A DNA stretch of 39,190 nt from NCBI GenBank assembly GCA_964577825.1, contig CAZOBJ010000022.1, forward strand, positions 1 through 39,190, read 5' to 3'. The stretch comes from CAZOBJ01 sp964577825. GTDB lineage: Bacteria > Planctomycetota > SZUA-567 > JAFGNG01. The position numbers were made by a program, and so were the translations under genes. Positions 7,952 to 16,008 of this stretch are shown here, piece after piece (the first letter of the stretch is position 1; the number at the start of each line of letters is the position of its first letter). Under the pieces are notes generated by a model that had not been told where the DNA came from, ran no database searches, and worked only from the letters and a program-made list of their open reading frames with translations.

Positions 7952-9743
7952 CCTCTCGGCCGAGCACGGCCAGGAACGCCTTCTGCGGGACCTCGACCGA
8001 GCCGATGGACTTCATGCGCCGCTTGCCCGCCTTCTGCCGTTCGAGCAGCTTGCGCTTGCGGGTGATGTCGCCCCCGTAGCACTTGGCCGTGACGTTTTTG
8101 GACAGGGGGCGGATGTTCTCGCGCGCGATCACCTTGCCGTTGATCGCGGCCTGGAGCGCCACCTGGAACAGGTGCCTGGGGATCTCGCGCTGGAGGCGAA
8201 CGAGCACCCGGCGCGCGCGCGCCGGGGCCTCGCCGCGGCGCAGGATCATGCTCAGGGCGTCGACCGCCTGGCCGTGGACCAGGATGTCCACCTTCACCAG
8301 GTCCGCGGGCCGGTAGGCCACGAGCTCGTAGTCCATGGTCCCGTACCCGCGCGTGGCGCTCTTGAGCTTGTCGTAGAAGTCGAACACGATCTCCGCGAAC
8401 GCCACCTCGTACGTGAGAAGCGCGCGCGTGCCGGCGTGCAGGTACTCGATACCCTTGTACTCGGCGCGCCGCTCCTCGGCCAGGCTCATGACCGCGCCGA
8501 TGGTCTCGTGCGGGGTGAGCACCTGGAGCCGGGCCACGGGCTCGTGGAACTCGCAGATGGCCGTGGGCTCGGGCACCTCGGCCGGACAGTGGACCTCCAC
8601 GAGCTCGCCGTCCGTGCGCACGACCCGGTAGGTGACGTTGGGCGCGGTCTGCACCAGGTCCAGGTCGCTCTCGCGCTCCAGGCGCTCCTGCACGATCTCC
8701 ATGTGCAAGAGGCCCAGGAACCCGCACCGGAACCCGAACCCCAGGGCGGCCGAGGACTCGGGCTGGAAGGTGAAGCTCGAGTCGTTGAGCGCCAGGCGGT
8801 CGAGCGCGCGGCGCAGGGACTCGAAGTTCTCGGTCGCCGACGGGTACAGCCCGCAGTAGACCATGGGCTGGGGCTGGCGGTATCCGGGCAGGGGCTCGAC
8901 CGTGGTCTTGGCCCGGGTGACGGTGTCGCCCACGCGCACGTCCGAGAGGCTCTTGATCGAGGCAATGAGATACCCCACCTCGCCCGCGGCCAGGGCCCGG
9001 CGGGGGACGGGCCCCTTGCCGAACACGCCCAGCTCGCCGATCTCGTACCGGCGGCCCGTGGCGAGCATCACCACCTCGTCGCTCACGCGCAGCTCGCCGT
9101 CGACCATGCGCACGTAGGCGATGACCCCGCGGTAGTCGTCGTACACCGCGTCGTAGATGAGCGCCCGCGGGTCGGCGTCCAGGCTGCCGGCGGGCGGGGG
9201 CACCCGGTCCACGAGCGCGCGCATGACCTCCTCCACGCCGTGGCCCGTCTTGGCGCTCACGAACAGGATCTCCTCGCGCGCGCAGCCCAGGAACTGGATG
9301 AACTCCTCGGCCACGCCCTCCGGGTCCGCGGCGGGCAGGTCCACCTTGCTCACCACGGGGACGATCTCCAGGTTCGCCTCCAGGGCGAGGTACGCGTTGG
9401 CCAGGGTCTGGGCCTCCATGCCCTGGGTGGCATCCGCGAGGAGCAGGGTCCCCTCGCACGCGGCCAGGCTGCGACTGACCTCGTACGAGAAGTCCACGTG
9501 CCCGGGCGTGTCGATCAGGTTGAGGAGGTAGGTCTCCCCGTCCACGTCGTAGGGCAACTGGATCGTGTGGGCCTTGATCGTGATGCCGCGCTCGCGCTCG
9601 AGGTCCATGTCGTCGAGCATCTGCTCGTGGAACTCGCGCGGAGAGATGACCCCGGTGCGCAACAGCATCCGGTCGGCGAGCGTGGACTTGCCGTGGTCGA
9701 TGTGCGCGATGATGGAGAAGTTGCGGATACGCGGGTTGCTCAC
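7944..9743 (-). CDS. lepA: Elongation factor 4 (LepA), ribosome-associated GTPase
   Basis: LepA/EF4 is a translational GTPase that binds the ribosome and affects elongation or initiation under stress. The 599 residues are the family norm. The G1 loop is AHIDHGKST (13-21), G3 is DTPGHVDF (78-85), and G4 reads VSKVD (131-135) where NKxD is expected. The EF-G-like domains II, III and V follow, then the LepA-specific C-terminal domain with AREN and YGGDITRKRKLLERQKAGKR. The start is GTG at 9743, fixed by the MSNPRIRNFSIIAHIDHGKS context. It heads an operon with the DUF2007-like, PHP-like and EamA genes. The region upstream carries REP-like elements. The family call is secure; whether G4 Ser132 alters nucleotide specificity is open. 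Confidence 0.95.
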   Translation of the reverse strand: MSNPRIRNFSIIAHIDHGKSTLADRMLLRTGVISPREFHEQMLDDMDLERERGITIKAHTIQLPYDVDGETYLLNLIDTPGHVDFSYEVSRSLAACEGTLLLADATQGMEAQTLANAYLALEANLEIVPVVSKVDLPAADPEGVAEEFIQFLGCAREEILFVSAKTGHGVEEVMRALVDRVPPPAGSLDADPRALIYDAVYDDYRGVIAYVRMVDGELRVSDEVVMLATGRRYEIGELGVFGKGPVPRRALAAGEVGYLIASIKSLSDVRVGDTVTRAKTTVEPLPGYRQPQPMVYCGLYPSATENFESLRRALDRLALNDSSFTFQPESSAALGFGFRCGFLGLLHMEIVQERLERESDLDLVQTAPNVTYRVVRTDGELVEVHCPAEVPEPTAICEFHEPVARLQVLTPHETIGAVMSLAEERRAEYKGIEYLHAGTRALLTYEVAFAEIVFDFYDKLKSATRGYGTMDYELVAYRPADLVKVDILVHGQAVDALSMILRRGEAPARARRVLVRLQREIPRHLFQVALQAAINGKVIARENIRPLSKNVTAKCYGGDITRKRKLLERQKAGKRRMKSIGSVEVPQKAFLAVLGREDG

Positions 9744-10052
9744 GTGCGTCGGTTCCCTTTCCCTTCCCTCACCCTAGCCCTCTCCCGAGGGGAGAGGGGA
9801 CAGTTGTCCAGGTGCTCTCCTTGCCTTCTGTTTCTTGCTCGCGCTAAGCTCCTCCCGGGGAGAGAGGCGACCTGTTGTATGCGGGCTCACTCGGCGGCCG
9901 GGGCTTCTCGCTCGCCCGCTCCTGGGTCCCTGCGTCAGAGGATCGGGCGCGGTCCGCCCTCCATGCCGTGCCTGGCCCACTCCCTCCGGGCGGTGGGCAA
10001 GGCGCGCTCCGGCGGCCGGTGCCCCCGTGCGAGGGCCCGCGCGGTCGCCTCG
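9744..10052. other. Intergenic region between lepA and rdgB
   Basis: 309 bp upstream of lepA. It holds one REP-like element near lepA (9766-9800), a weaker fragment around 9851-9867 and abuts another element at the rdgB end. I see no convincing gene, and no clear promoter for lepA. Confidence 0.5.
9766..9800 (+). repeat. REP-like imperfect palindrome, forward copy
   Basis: A 35 bp element starting CCCTCACCCTAG, with a CTCTCCC/GGGAGAG stem around a CGAG centre. It is 23 bp upstream of the lepA start, so it would lie in the lepA leader. Same family as the other repeats listed in this window. Confidence 0.8.
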
Positions 10053-10089
10053 CTAGCCCTCTCCCTCCGGGAGAGGGTTGGGTGAGGGA
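10053..10089 (-). repeat. REP-like element forming the 3' end of rdgB
   Basis: Reverse-orientation copy of the palindrome. It lies inside the rdgB reading frame and supplies its last 12 or so codons and the TAG stop. See the separate finding. Confidence 0.8.
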
Positions 10090-10751
10090 CCGTTCTGGGG
10101 GCCCGTGTCCTTTCGCTCACGCCGGGCGGCGCTCTCTTCGGTGCCGAACGCTCCAGCCTCCAGCGCAGCCCGCAGCTTCGCCAGCGCTCGGCCGCGGTGG
10201 CTGACCCGGTGCTTCTCCTCCGGCCGGGCCTGGGCAAAGGTCTTGCCCAGCTCCTGGGCATAGAACAGGGGATCGTACCCGAAGCCCCCGTTTCCCCGCG
10301 GCTCGGACAGGATGCGCCCGCGCACCCGGCCCTCGAACAGGCGCACCTCGCTCTGCGGGCGGGCCAGGGCCACGACGCAGCGGAACTGCGCGCCGCGGTG
10401 CGCCTCGGGCACGTCCCGAAGCTCTGCCAGGAGGAGCGCGTTGTTCGCCGCGTCGTCGGCCGCCTCGCCCGCGTACCGGGCGCTCCGGACCCCGGGCGCA
10501 CCGTCGAGCGCGTCCACCTCCAGGCCCGAGTCGTCGGCCAGGGCCGCAAGCCCGGTGGCGCGCGCGGCCGCGCGGGCCTTCAGCGCCGCGTTCTCGGCGA
10601 ACGTGGCGCCGGTCTCGTCCACGGGCGGCCAGGCGGGCGCCTCGTCAGGGGCGAGCACCCGCACATCCGCGTCCGCGAGGATCGCGCGCAGCTCTTCGAG
10701 CTTCTTCGGGTTGCGGCTGGCGAGCACCCAGCGCTCCTGGGGCATACGCAT
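10053..10751 (-). CDS. rdgB: XTP/dITP diphosphatase (RdgB/HAM1 family)
   Basis: This enzyme hydrolyses non-canonical purine nucleoside triphosphates (ITP, dITP, XTP) to the monophosphate and pyrophosphate, cleaning the nucleotide pool. Motifs are WVLASRNPKKLEEL at the N-terminus, the DETGATFAENA segment, LADDSGLEVDAL, PGVRSARYAG, and NGGFGYDPLFY followed by KHRVSHRGRA. The 232 residues exceed the usual ~200 because the final residues, PSPNPLPEGEG, are encoded by a REP-like palindrome. A second ATG two codons in (10745) has better spacing from the GGAG element, so the true start may be there. A promoter-like element lies upstream. rph precedes it on the same strand 112 bp away, the classic rph-rdgB neighbourhood. 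Confidence 0.93.
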   Translation of the reverse strand: MRMPQERWVLASRNPKKLEELRAILADADVRVLAPDEAPAWPPVDETGATFAENAALKARAAARATGLAALADDSGLEVDALDGAPGVRSARYAGEAADDAANNALLLAELRDVPEAHRGAQFRCVVALARPQSEVRLFEGRVRGRILSEPRGNGGFGYDPLFYAQELGKTFAQARPEEKHRVSHRGRALAKLRAALEAGAFGTEESAARRERKDTGPQNGPSPNPLPEGEG

Positions 10752-10828
10752 CTCCGGAGGTCAAAGAACGTCACTGCGCCGCGCACCTGCGCTCGCGCGC
10801 AGCGTGCAGTCCTCGTCCGCTCGCGGGC

Positions 10829-10857
10829 AGTCTACCAGATTCGCGGGCCCGGCCCAA
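10829..10857 (-). promoter_or_regulatory. Putative promoter of rdgB
   Basis: On the minus strand, TTGGGC, a 17 bp spacer and TAGACT, giving a leader of about 70 nt before rdgB. Would allow rdgB expression separate from the upstream arg-rph genes. Confidence 0.4.
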
Positions 10858-10863
10858 CAGGTT

Positions 10864-11601
10864 TCAGGGGGACGGCGGTCGTGCGCCGGCCAGGGCCTTG
10901 CGTTGGCGGGCGATGAGCTCGGCGATGCCTTGCGCGGCGGCGCGCTTCATGGACCCCAGCTGCCGGTCGGTGAACGGCGCGCCCTCGGCCGTGGCCTGGA
11001 CCTCCACGTAGCGGCCGTGCTCGGTCATGACCACGTTCATGTCCACGTCCGCGCGCACGTCGAGGTCGTAGTCGAGGTCCAGGACCACGCGCCGGCCCAC
11101 GAGCCCGACGCTGACCGCGGCCACGAGCGCGCGCAGGGGGCGGGCGGTCTCGGGCAGGAGTCCGGTGCGGACCATCCAGTCCAGGGCCTGGGCGAGGGCC
11201 GTCATGCCGCCGGTGACCGCCGCGCAGCGGGTGCCGCCGTCGGCCTGGAGCACGTCGCAGTCCACGTGCACGGTGCGCTCGCCCAGCTCCTGGAGGTCCA
11301 CCGCCGCGCGCAGGGACCGGCCGATCAGCCGGCTGATCTCCACGGTGCGCCCGCCGCGCCGGCCGCGGACCGCCTCGCGCTGCTGGCGGGTGGGCGTGCT
11401 GCGCGGCAGCATCCCGTACTCCGCGGTCACCCAGCCCTGGCCGCGGCCGCGCAGCCAGGGCGGCACTCCGTCCTCGACGCTCGCCGTGCACAAGACGCGC
11501 GTGCTGCCCATCTCGATGAGGGCCGACCCCTCGGCAAAGGGCGCCTCACCGAGGCGCAGGCGCAGGGGGCGCAGCTGGTCGGGCGCGCGGGTTCGGGCCA
11601 T
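10864..11601 (-). CDS. rph: Ribonuclease PH
   Basis: RNase PH is a phosphorolytic 3'-5' exoribonuclease that trims tRNA precursors. The 245 residues match the family. Typical blocks are RPLRLRLGEAPFAEGSALI, VTAEYGMLPRSTPTR, RGGRTVEISRLIGRSLRAAV, HVDCDVLQADGGTRCAAVTG, the DLDYDLDVRADVDMN segment with the catalytic acidic residues, and EVQATAEGAPF near the end. AAGGAG lies eight bases upstream of the ATG, within the last codons of the HD-GYP gene, whose stop is one base away, so translation is probably coupled. The C-terminal tail is rich in Pro/Arg and slightly longer than the core fold. Confidence 0.95.
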   Translation of the reverse strand: MARTRAPDQLRPLRLRLGEAPFAEGSALIEMGSTRVLCTASVEDGVPPWLRGRGQGWVTAEYGMLPRSTPTRQQREAVRGRRGGRTVEISRLIGRSLRAAVDLQELGERTVHVDCDVLQADGGTRCAAVTGGMTALAQALDWMVRTGLLPETARPLRALVAAVSVGLVGRRVVLDLDYDLDVRADVDMNVVMTEHGRYVEVQATAEGAPFTDRQLGSMKRAAAQGIAELIARQRKALAGARPPSP

Positions 11602-11602
11602 G

Positions 11603-12715
11603 TCAGTCTCCTTGTCCGGGGCGCAGGATCTGGGTGCGGCGGCGGGCGTTGTCTTCGAGCACCTCCAGGAACTCGGTCACCACCTCGGGGCAGAACTGGC
11701 TGCCCGCGCAGCGCTGTAGCTCGTCGATTCCCTGCTGCACGGTGCGGGCCTCGTGGTAGGAGCGATTGCTGGTGATCGCGTCGAACGCGTCGACTACGGC
11801 CAGGATGCGCGCGCCAAGCGGGATCTCGTCCCCGCGCAGCCCGTCCGGGTATCCGCCCCCGTCCCAGCGCTCGTGGTGATGGCGGATGTCCGCGATGATG
11901 GCCCGCAGCTCCTCCAGGGGCTCCAGGATCGTGCTCGCGATCAGGGGATGCCGGCGCACGGAGGCGAACTCCTCTTCGGTGAGGCTGCCCGGTTTGTTGA
12001 GCACCGCCTCGGACACGCCGATTTTGCCGAAGTCGTGCAGAATGCCCGCGATCTGCAAGAGGTCCAGATGCTCGGCGGGGAACCCCAGGCGCCGGCCGAT
12101 CTGCCGGGCGAACCGGGCCACGTTGTCGCTGTGAAACCGGGTGTACGGGTCCTTGGCCTCGAGCACCTTGGCCATGACCTGCAGCACGTTGAGGAACAGG
12201 CGCTGGTTGCGCCGCGACTGTTGGCTCAGGCACCGGTCGAACACCCGGCGCGTGAGGACCCGCTCGCACCGCAGCGCGAGCACGTGCGGGTCCTGACCTC
12301 GGGGCAGGCACTCGGCCACGTGGAAGCCGCGAAGCGGCGCGAGCTGGGCCTGGGGATCGTCCGCGGCCGACAGGGCCACCACGGGCGCGTCCCCGAGCGC
12401 GTCCAGCAGCCCCCGGGGCAGGTCCGCGGCCGCTTGCGGGTCCTCGCCCAGGGCGAGCACGACGAGGTCGTACGGCCTCTGTCGCGGACTTGCCGCGGCG
12501 ACGCGGTCGGCGGCCTCGCGCGGGTCGGCCACTCCGTCCACGGCCGCGTACCCGGACTCCGCGAGGTGCGCGCGCAGCGCGGCGCGCGCGGCCTTGTCCT
12601 GGTCCACGATCAGGATGCGCGCGTCCTGCAGCTCCTCGCGCATCCCGCCGGCGAGGCGTCCGCGCGCCTCACTCGCATCGGCGGCGGCCCGTGCGTGGGC
12701 GTCCTGCGTGGACAT
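11603..12715 (-). CDS. HD-GYP domain protein with degenerate receiver domain
   Basis: Residues 32-155 resemble a response-regulator receiver (ILIVDQDKAARAAL), but the phospho-acceptor slot after DLVVL holds Ala88 and the usual lysine position reads LPRG, so it probably cannot be phosphorylated normally. Residues 185-355 form an HD-GYP domain, which typically hydrolyses cyclic di-GMP: H196 (HSDN), H227-D228 (ILHDFGK), H256, HHHERWDG (279-286) and GYP at 288-290 are all present. It is probably an active phosphodiesterase controlled by protein contacts instead of phosphorylation; that is inference. The start has AGGAGG overlapping the argF stop. It lies in line with argF 15 bp upstream and rph one base downstream. 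No partner histidine kinase or GGDEF protein is visible. Confidence 0.85.
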   Translation of the reverse strand: MSTQDAHARAAADASEARGRLAGGMREELQDARILIVDQDKAARAALRAHLAESGYAAVDGVADPREAADRVAAASPRQRPYDLVVLALGEDPQAAADLPRGLLDALGDAPVVALSAADDPQAQLAPLRGFHVAECLPRGQDPHVLALRCERVLTRRVFDRCLSQQSRRNQRLFLNVLQVMAKVLEAKDPYTRFHSDNVARFARQIGRRLGFPAEHLDLLQIAGILHDFGKIGVSEAVLNKPGSLTEEEFASVRRHPLIASTILEPLEELRAIIADIRHHHERWDGGGYPDGLRGDEIPLGARILAVVDAFDAITSNRSYHEARTVQQGIDELQRCAGSQFCPEVVTEFLEVLEDNARRRTQILRPGQGD

Positions 12716-12730
12716 GGCGAGCTGCGCCTC

Positions 12731-13642
12731 CTACACGCCCAGGAGACACGCGAACAGGCCCCGATACACGTGCATGCGGTTCTCGGCCTGGTCAAAGACC
12801 ACGCTCTGCGGACTCTCGATGGCCTCGTCGGTGATCTCCTCCCCGCGGTGCGCGGGCAGGCAGTGCATCACCAGGCACCCGGCCGGCGCGCGGGCGAGGA
12901 GGTCACGGTTCACCTGAAAGGCGCCAAAGGCCTCGCGACGCGCGGCGGCCTCGGTCTCCTGGCCCATGCTCGTCCACACGTCGGTGTACACGGCGTCCGC
13001 GTCGGCCACCGCCCCGGCCGGGTCTTCGGTCTGCACAAGCTCGGCGCCGGGGCATTCGCGGGCCAGCCGGTCGCGGAAGGCCTCGTCGAACCCGTATCCG
13101 GGCGGATGGGCCAGGGTGAAGCGCATGTCCAGCCGGCCGGCCGCGGCGGCCAGGCTGCGGGACACGTTGTTGCCGTCGCCCACGAACACGAGCTTGCGGC
13201 CCGCCAGGTCGCCCAGGTGCTCGCGCAGGGTGAGCATGTCGCCCAGGGCCTGGGTCGGATGCGCGTAGTCGGACAGGGCGTTGACCACCGGCACGGCCGC
13301 GTATCGGGAGAACTCCTCCACGGCCGCGTGCTCGAAGGTGCGGATCGCGATGAGGTCCGTGTACCGGCTCATCACCCGGGCCACGTCCTTGATCGGCTCG
13401 CGCTCGCCCAGCCGGCCGGAGAAGGCTTCCTGGTTGATCGCGTACCCGCCCATGCTGGCCGCGGCCACCTCCAGGCTCACGCGCGTGCGCACGCTCGGCT
13501 TGTCGAAGAACATGCCCAGGGTCCGCCCGGACAGCAGGCGGTCCTGGATGCCCGCGTTGCGCCGGGCCTTGAGCTGCGCGGCGCGGTCGAGCACGGCCGC
13601 GAGCTGTTCGGCGGTGTGGTCGAGCACGTTGATGAAGTGCAT
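12731..13642 (-). CDS. argF: Ornithine carbamoyltransferase
   Basis: Catalyses carbamoyl phosphate plus L-ornithine to citrulline in arginine synthesis. The 303 residues are normal. The carbamoyl-phosphate loop reads FFDKPSVRTRVSLE, a variant of the common KPSTRTR. HPTQALGDMLTL, FVGDGNNVSRSL, the ornithine-side TDVWTSMGQE loop and HCLPAHRGEEI are all present, which argues for ornithine and against N-acetylornithine or aspartate as the acceptor. A GAGAGG element precedes the ATG. It is third in the argB-argD-argF block, 65 bp after argD. Confidence 0.94.
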   Translation of the reverse strand: MHFINVLDHTAEQLAAVLDRAAQLKARRNAGIQDRLLSGRTLGMFFDKPSVRTRVSLEVAAASMGGYAINQEAFSGRLGEREPIKDVARVMSRYTDLIAIRTFEHAAVEEFSRYAAVPVVNALSDYAHPTQALGDMLTLREHLGDLAGRKLVFVGDGNNVSRSLAAAAGRLDMRFTLAHPPGYGFDEAFRDRLARECPGAELVQTEDPAGAVADADAVYTDVWTSMGQETEAAARREAFGAFQVNRDLLARAPAGCLVMHCLPAHRGEEITDEAIESPQSVVFDQAENRMHVYRGLFACLLGV

Positions 13643-13707
13643 GCGGTCCTCTCTCCCTTACGAGCTTGCGCCACGCCCGTGCCTGACCGGGCGGACAAGA
13701 GCGCGCC

Positions 13708-14898
13708 TCAGGCGTTCGCCGCCGGACTGGCCAGGCACTGGGCGAGCAGGTCCACGCCGCGGTCGACCTCCTCGGCGCTGATCGTGTACGCGGGCAGCAT
13801 GCGCAGCACGCGCTCCTGCGTGCAGTTGATGAGAAGCCCCTGCTCGCGCGCGCGGCGGACCACCGCCGCGCCGGGCACGTCCAGCTCGATGCCGATCATC
13901 AGCCCGCACACCCGCACCTCGCGGATGCCCAGGCCGCGCGGACGCAGCGCCTCCAGGCGCTCGGCGAACCGGGCGCTCATCGCGCGCACGTTCTCCAGCA
14001 GCCCGTCCTCGCGCAGGGCCTCGAACACGGCGATGGCCGCGGCGCTCACGATCGGGCTGCCGCCGAAGGTGCTCGCGTGCGTGCCGGGCCGCAGCGCGCT
14101 GGCAAGCTCCGGACGGACCATGAGCGCGCCCATGGGCAGGCCGCCGGCCAGGGCCTTGGCCGTGGTCACCGCGTCGGGCGTCACGCCGAAGTGCTGGTAC
14201 CCGAAGACCGTCCCCAGCCGGCCGGGGCTCGTCTGCACCTCGTCGAACACCAGCACCAGGTCGCGCTCGTCGCACAGCGCGCGCAGACCCGTCAGATAGT
14301 CGCGGGTCGCGGGCCGCACGCCGCCCTCGCCCTGCACGGGCTCCACGAAAATGGCGCACGTCTCGTCGTCGACCGCGGCGCGCGCGGCCTCCACGTCGTT
14401 GTAGGGCACGTGCACGAACCCGGGCACCGTGGGGCCGAACCCCTCGCGGTACTTGGGCTGGCCCGTGGCGCTGATCGCCCCGTAGGTGCGCCCGTGGAAC
14501 GAGTGCTCGGCCGTGACGATCTTGTGCCGGCCCTCGGCGTGCAGGCGCACGAGCTTGATGGCCGCCTCCGCGGCCTCCGCGCCCGAGTTGCAGAAGAAGA
14601 GCCGTCCGTCCATCTCGCTCTCGGCGCCCATACGTTCGGCCAAGCGGCCCTGCTCTTCGATGTAGAACGTGTTGGGCACGTGGAAGAGGCGCTCGGCCTG
14701 GCTGCGCACGGCCTCGACCACGCGGGGGTGGCAATGCCCGAGGGCGCTCACCCCCCAGCCGGGGAACAGGTCCAGGTACTCGCGTCCCTCGGCGTCCCAC
14801 ACGCGGCTGCCCCGGCCGCGCACGATCGCGCAGGGCATGCGGGTGTAGTTGGGGATCACGTGGCGCTCGAACAGGGTGATGATCTCTTGCGTGTTCAT
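13708..14898 (-). CDS. argD: Acetylornithine aminotransferase
   Basis: A class III PLP aminotransferase converting N-acetylglutamate semialdehyde and glutamate to N-acetylornithine and 2-oxoglutarate. 396 residues from the ATG at 14898. Signature blocks are DLFPGWGVSALGHCHP, FFCNSGAEAAEAAIKL, HSFHGRTYGA, EPVQGEGGV, VFDEVQTSPGRLGT with D219, and the PLP lysine K248 in TTAKALAGGLPMGA, followed by HASTFGGSP. The frame is open a further 35 codons upstream, into argB, but the ATG used here has an AAGGA about ten bases upstream and begins with the usual helix (MNTQEIITLFERHV). It starts 40 bp after the argB stop, consistent with one transcript. Confidence 0.94.
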   Translation of the reverse strand: MNTQEIITLFERHVIPNYTRMPCAIVRGRGSRVWDAEGREYLDLFPGWGVSALGHCHPRVVEAVRSQAERLFHVPNTFYIEEQGRLAERMGAESEMDGRLFFCNSGAEAAEAAIKLVRLHAEGRHKIVTAEHSFHGRTYGAISATGQPKYREGFGPTVPGFVHVPYNDVEAARAAVDDETCAIFVEPVQGEGGVRPATRDYLTGLRALCDERDLVLVFDEVQTSPGRLGTVFGYQHFGVTPDAVTTAKALAGGLPMGALMVRPELASALRPGTHASTFGGSPIVSAAAIAVFEALREDGLLENVRAMSARFAERLEALRPRGLGIREVRVCGLMIGIELDVPGAAVVRRAREQGLLINCTQERVLRMLPAYTISAEEVDRGVDLLAQCLASPAANA

Positions 14899-14938
14899 GC
14901 GAAGGGGTCCTTGTCTTGCGGCGCGCATCGCGTGCGCG

Positions 14939-15829
14939 CTAGCTGTTGTGCACGATCTCCGTGCCCACGCCCTGGTCGGTGAAGATCTCCAACAGCAGCG
15001 CATGAGGCTGGTAGCCGCTGACGATGTGCGCCTTGCCCACGCCGCCCTCCAGGGCGGCCACGGCCGCCTGCACCTTGGGGATCATGCCGCCGTGGATCAC
15101 CCCGCGCTCGATGAGCGCGTCCACGTCCGCGCGCCCCACGGTCGACAGCAGCGTCTCCTCGTCGCCCAGCGACCGGTAGATGCCCGGCGTGTCGGACAGG
15201 AACACGATCTTGGCCGCGCCCAGGGCCCGGGCCAGGAACGCGCTCGCCGTGTCGCCGTTCACGTTGTAGAGCACCCCGGGCCGGTCTCCGCCCGCGGCCA
15301 CGGGCGCGACCAGGGGCACGGTTCCCGCGCGAAGAAGCGCGTCGAGCTGCGCGGCGTCCACCCCGGCCGGCTCGCCCACGAACCCGAGGTCCAGGTCCGG
15401 GTCGCCGGCCAGGCGCTTTTGCCGCGCGGTCAGGAACCGCCCGTCCCGGCCGTTGAGAAGCGCGGCCCGGCCCCCGGCCCGGGCCATGATCTCCACGAGC
15501 CACGGGCCCACCTCGTCGAGCAGCACCCGGGTGACGACCTCCATGGCCGCCTCGTCGGTGACCCGCTGCCCCTGCACGAACCGGGGGCGGAGTCCCGCCT
15601 CCTCCATGACCGCGGAGATGCGTTTGCCGCCGCCGTAGACCACCACGGGCCGCATGCCCACCGAGACCATGAAATCGATGTCCGCGAACACGCGCAACAG
15701 GACGTCGCGCTCCTCCTGGGCGCTGCCGCCGAGCTTGACCACGATCGTGCGGTCGCGGAAGAGCTTGATATAGGGCAGCGCCTCGATGAGCACCGCGGAC
15801 TTGCGCACCGCCTCGGAGACCACGCGCAT
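14939..15829 (-). CDS. argB: Acetylglutamate kinase
   Basis: Phosphorylates N-acetyl-L-glutamate, the second step of arginine synthesis. 296 residues from the ATG at 15829, which has GGGAGG just upstream; the frame is open 21 codons higher, across the promoter. Motifs: TIVVKLGGSAQ (ATP-phosphate binding), VVVYGGGKRIS (usually HGGGK, here Tyr in place of His), the VNGDTASAFLARALGA segment, FLSDTPGIY and GGMIPKVQAAVAALEGGVGKAHI. The long N-terminal helix before the kinase core is of the type found in arginine-sensitive hexameric enzymes, so feedback inhibition is possible. It is the first gene of the argBDF-HDGYP-rph block. argC and argJ are not in the window. Confidence 0.94.
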   Translation of the reverse strand: MRVVSEAVRKSAVLIEALPYIKLFRDRTIVVKLGGSAQEERDVLLRVFADIDFMVSVGMRPVVVYGGGKRISAVMEEAGLRPRFVQGQRVTDEAAMEVVTRVLLDEVGPWLVEIMARAGGRAALLNGRDGRFLTARQKRLAGDPDLDLGFVGEPAGVDAAQLDALLRAGTVPLVAPVAAGGDRPGVLYNVNGDTASAFLARALGAAKIVFLSDTPGIYRSLGDEETLLSTVGRADVDALIERGVIHGGMIPKVQAAVAALEGGVGKAHIVSGYQPHALLLEIFTDQGVGTEIVHNS

Positions 15830-15862
15830 GCCTCCCGTTCCGCCGTCGGTCCGGAAAGACCA

Positions 15863-15892
15863 AGTGTAGGCCGATGGCGCGAACCTCGTCAA
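15863..15892 (-). promoter_or_regulatory. Putative promoter of the argBDF operon
   Basis: On the minus strand, TTGACG, an 18 bp spacer and TACACT, about 35 bp before the argB ATG. The -35 box matches the consensus in five of six positions. Confidence 0.5.
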
Positions 15893-15954
15893 GGGAAAGC
15901 TCCGCCCGCTCCCTGCGCCGCCGAGCGGCGGCCTCGGGCTGTGCGCGCAGAGGG

Positions 15955-15983
15955 TTGCCAGGCTTGCGGGGATTTCGTAGGAT
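15955..15983 (+). promoter_or_regulatory. Putative promoter of the 16.0-19.3 kb operon
   Basis: TTGCCA, a 17 bp spacer and TAGGAT, with the first ATG 25 bp after the -10 box. It is divergent from the arg promoter and about 60 bp from it. Confidence 0.5.
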
Positions 15984-16008
15984 GCAGGGCCCTTGCAGGG
16001 AGCGCGCT

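Noticed and set aside
9744..10052. Plus-strand open frames overlapping the REP elements
   Set aside because: Short, low complexity, formed by the repeats, with no start signals or homology.
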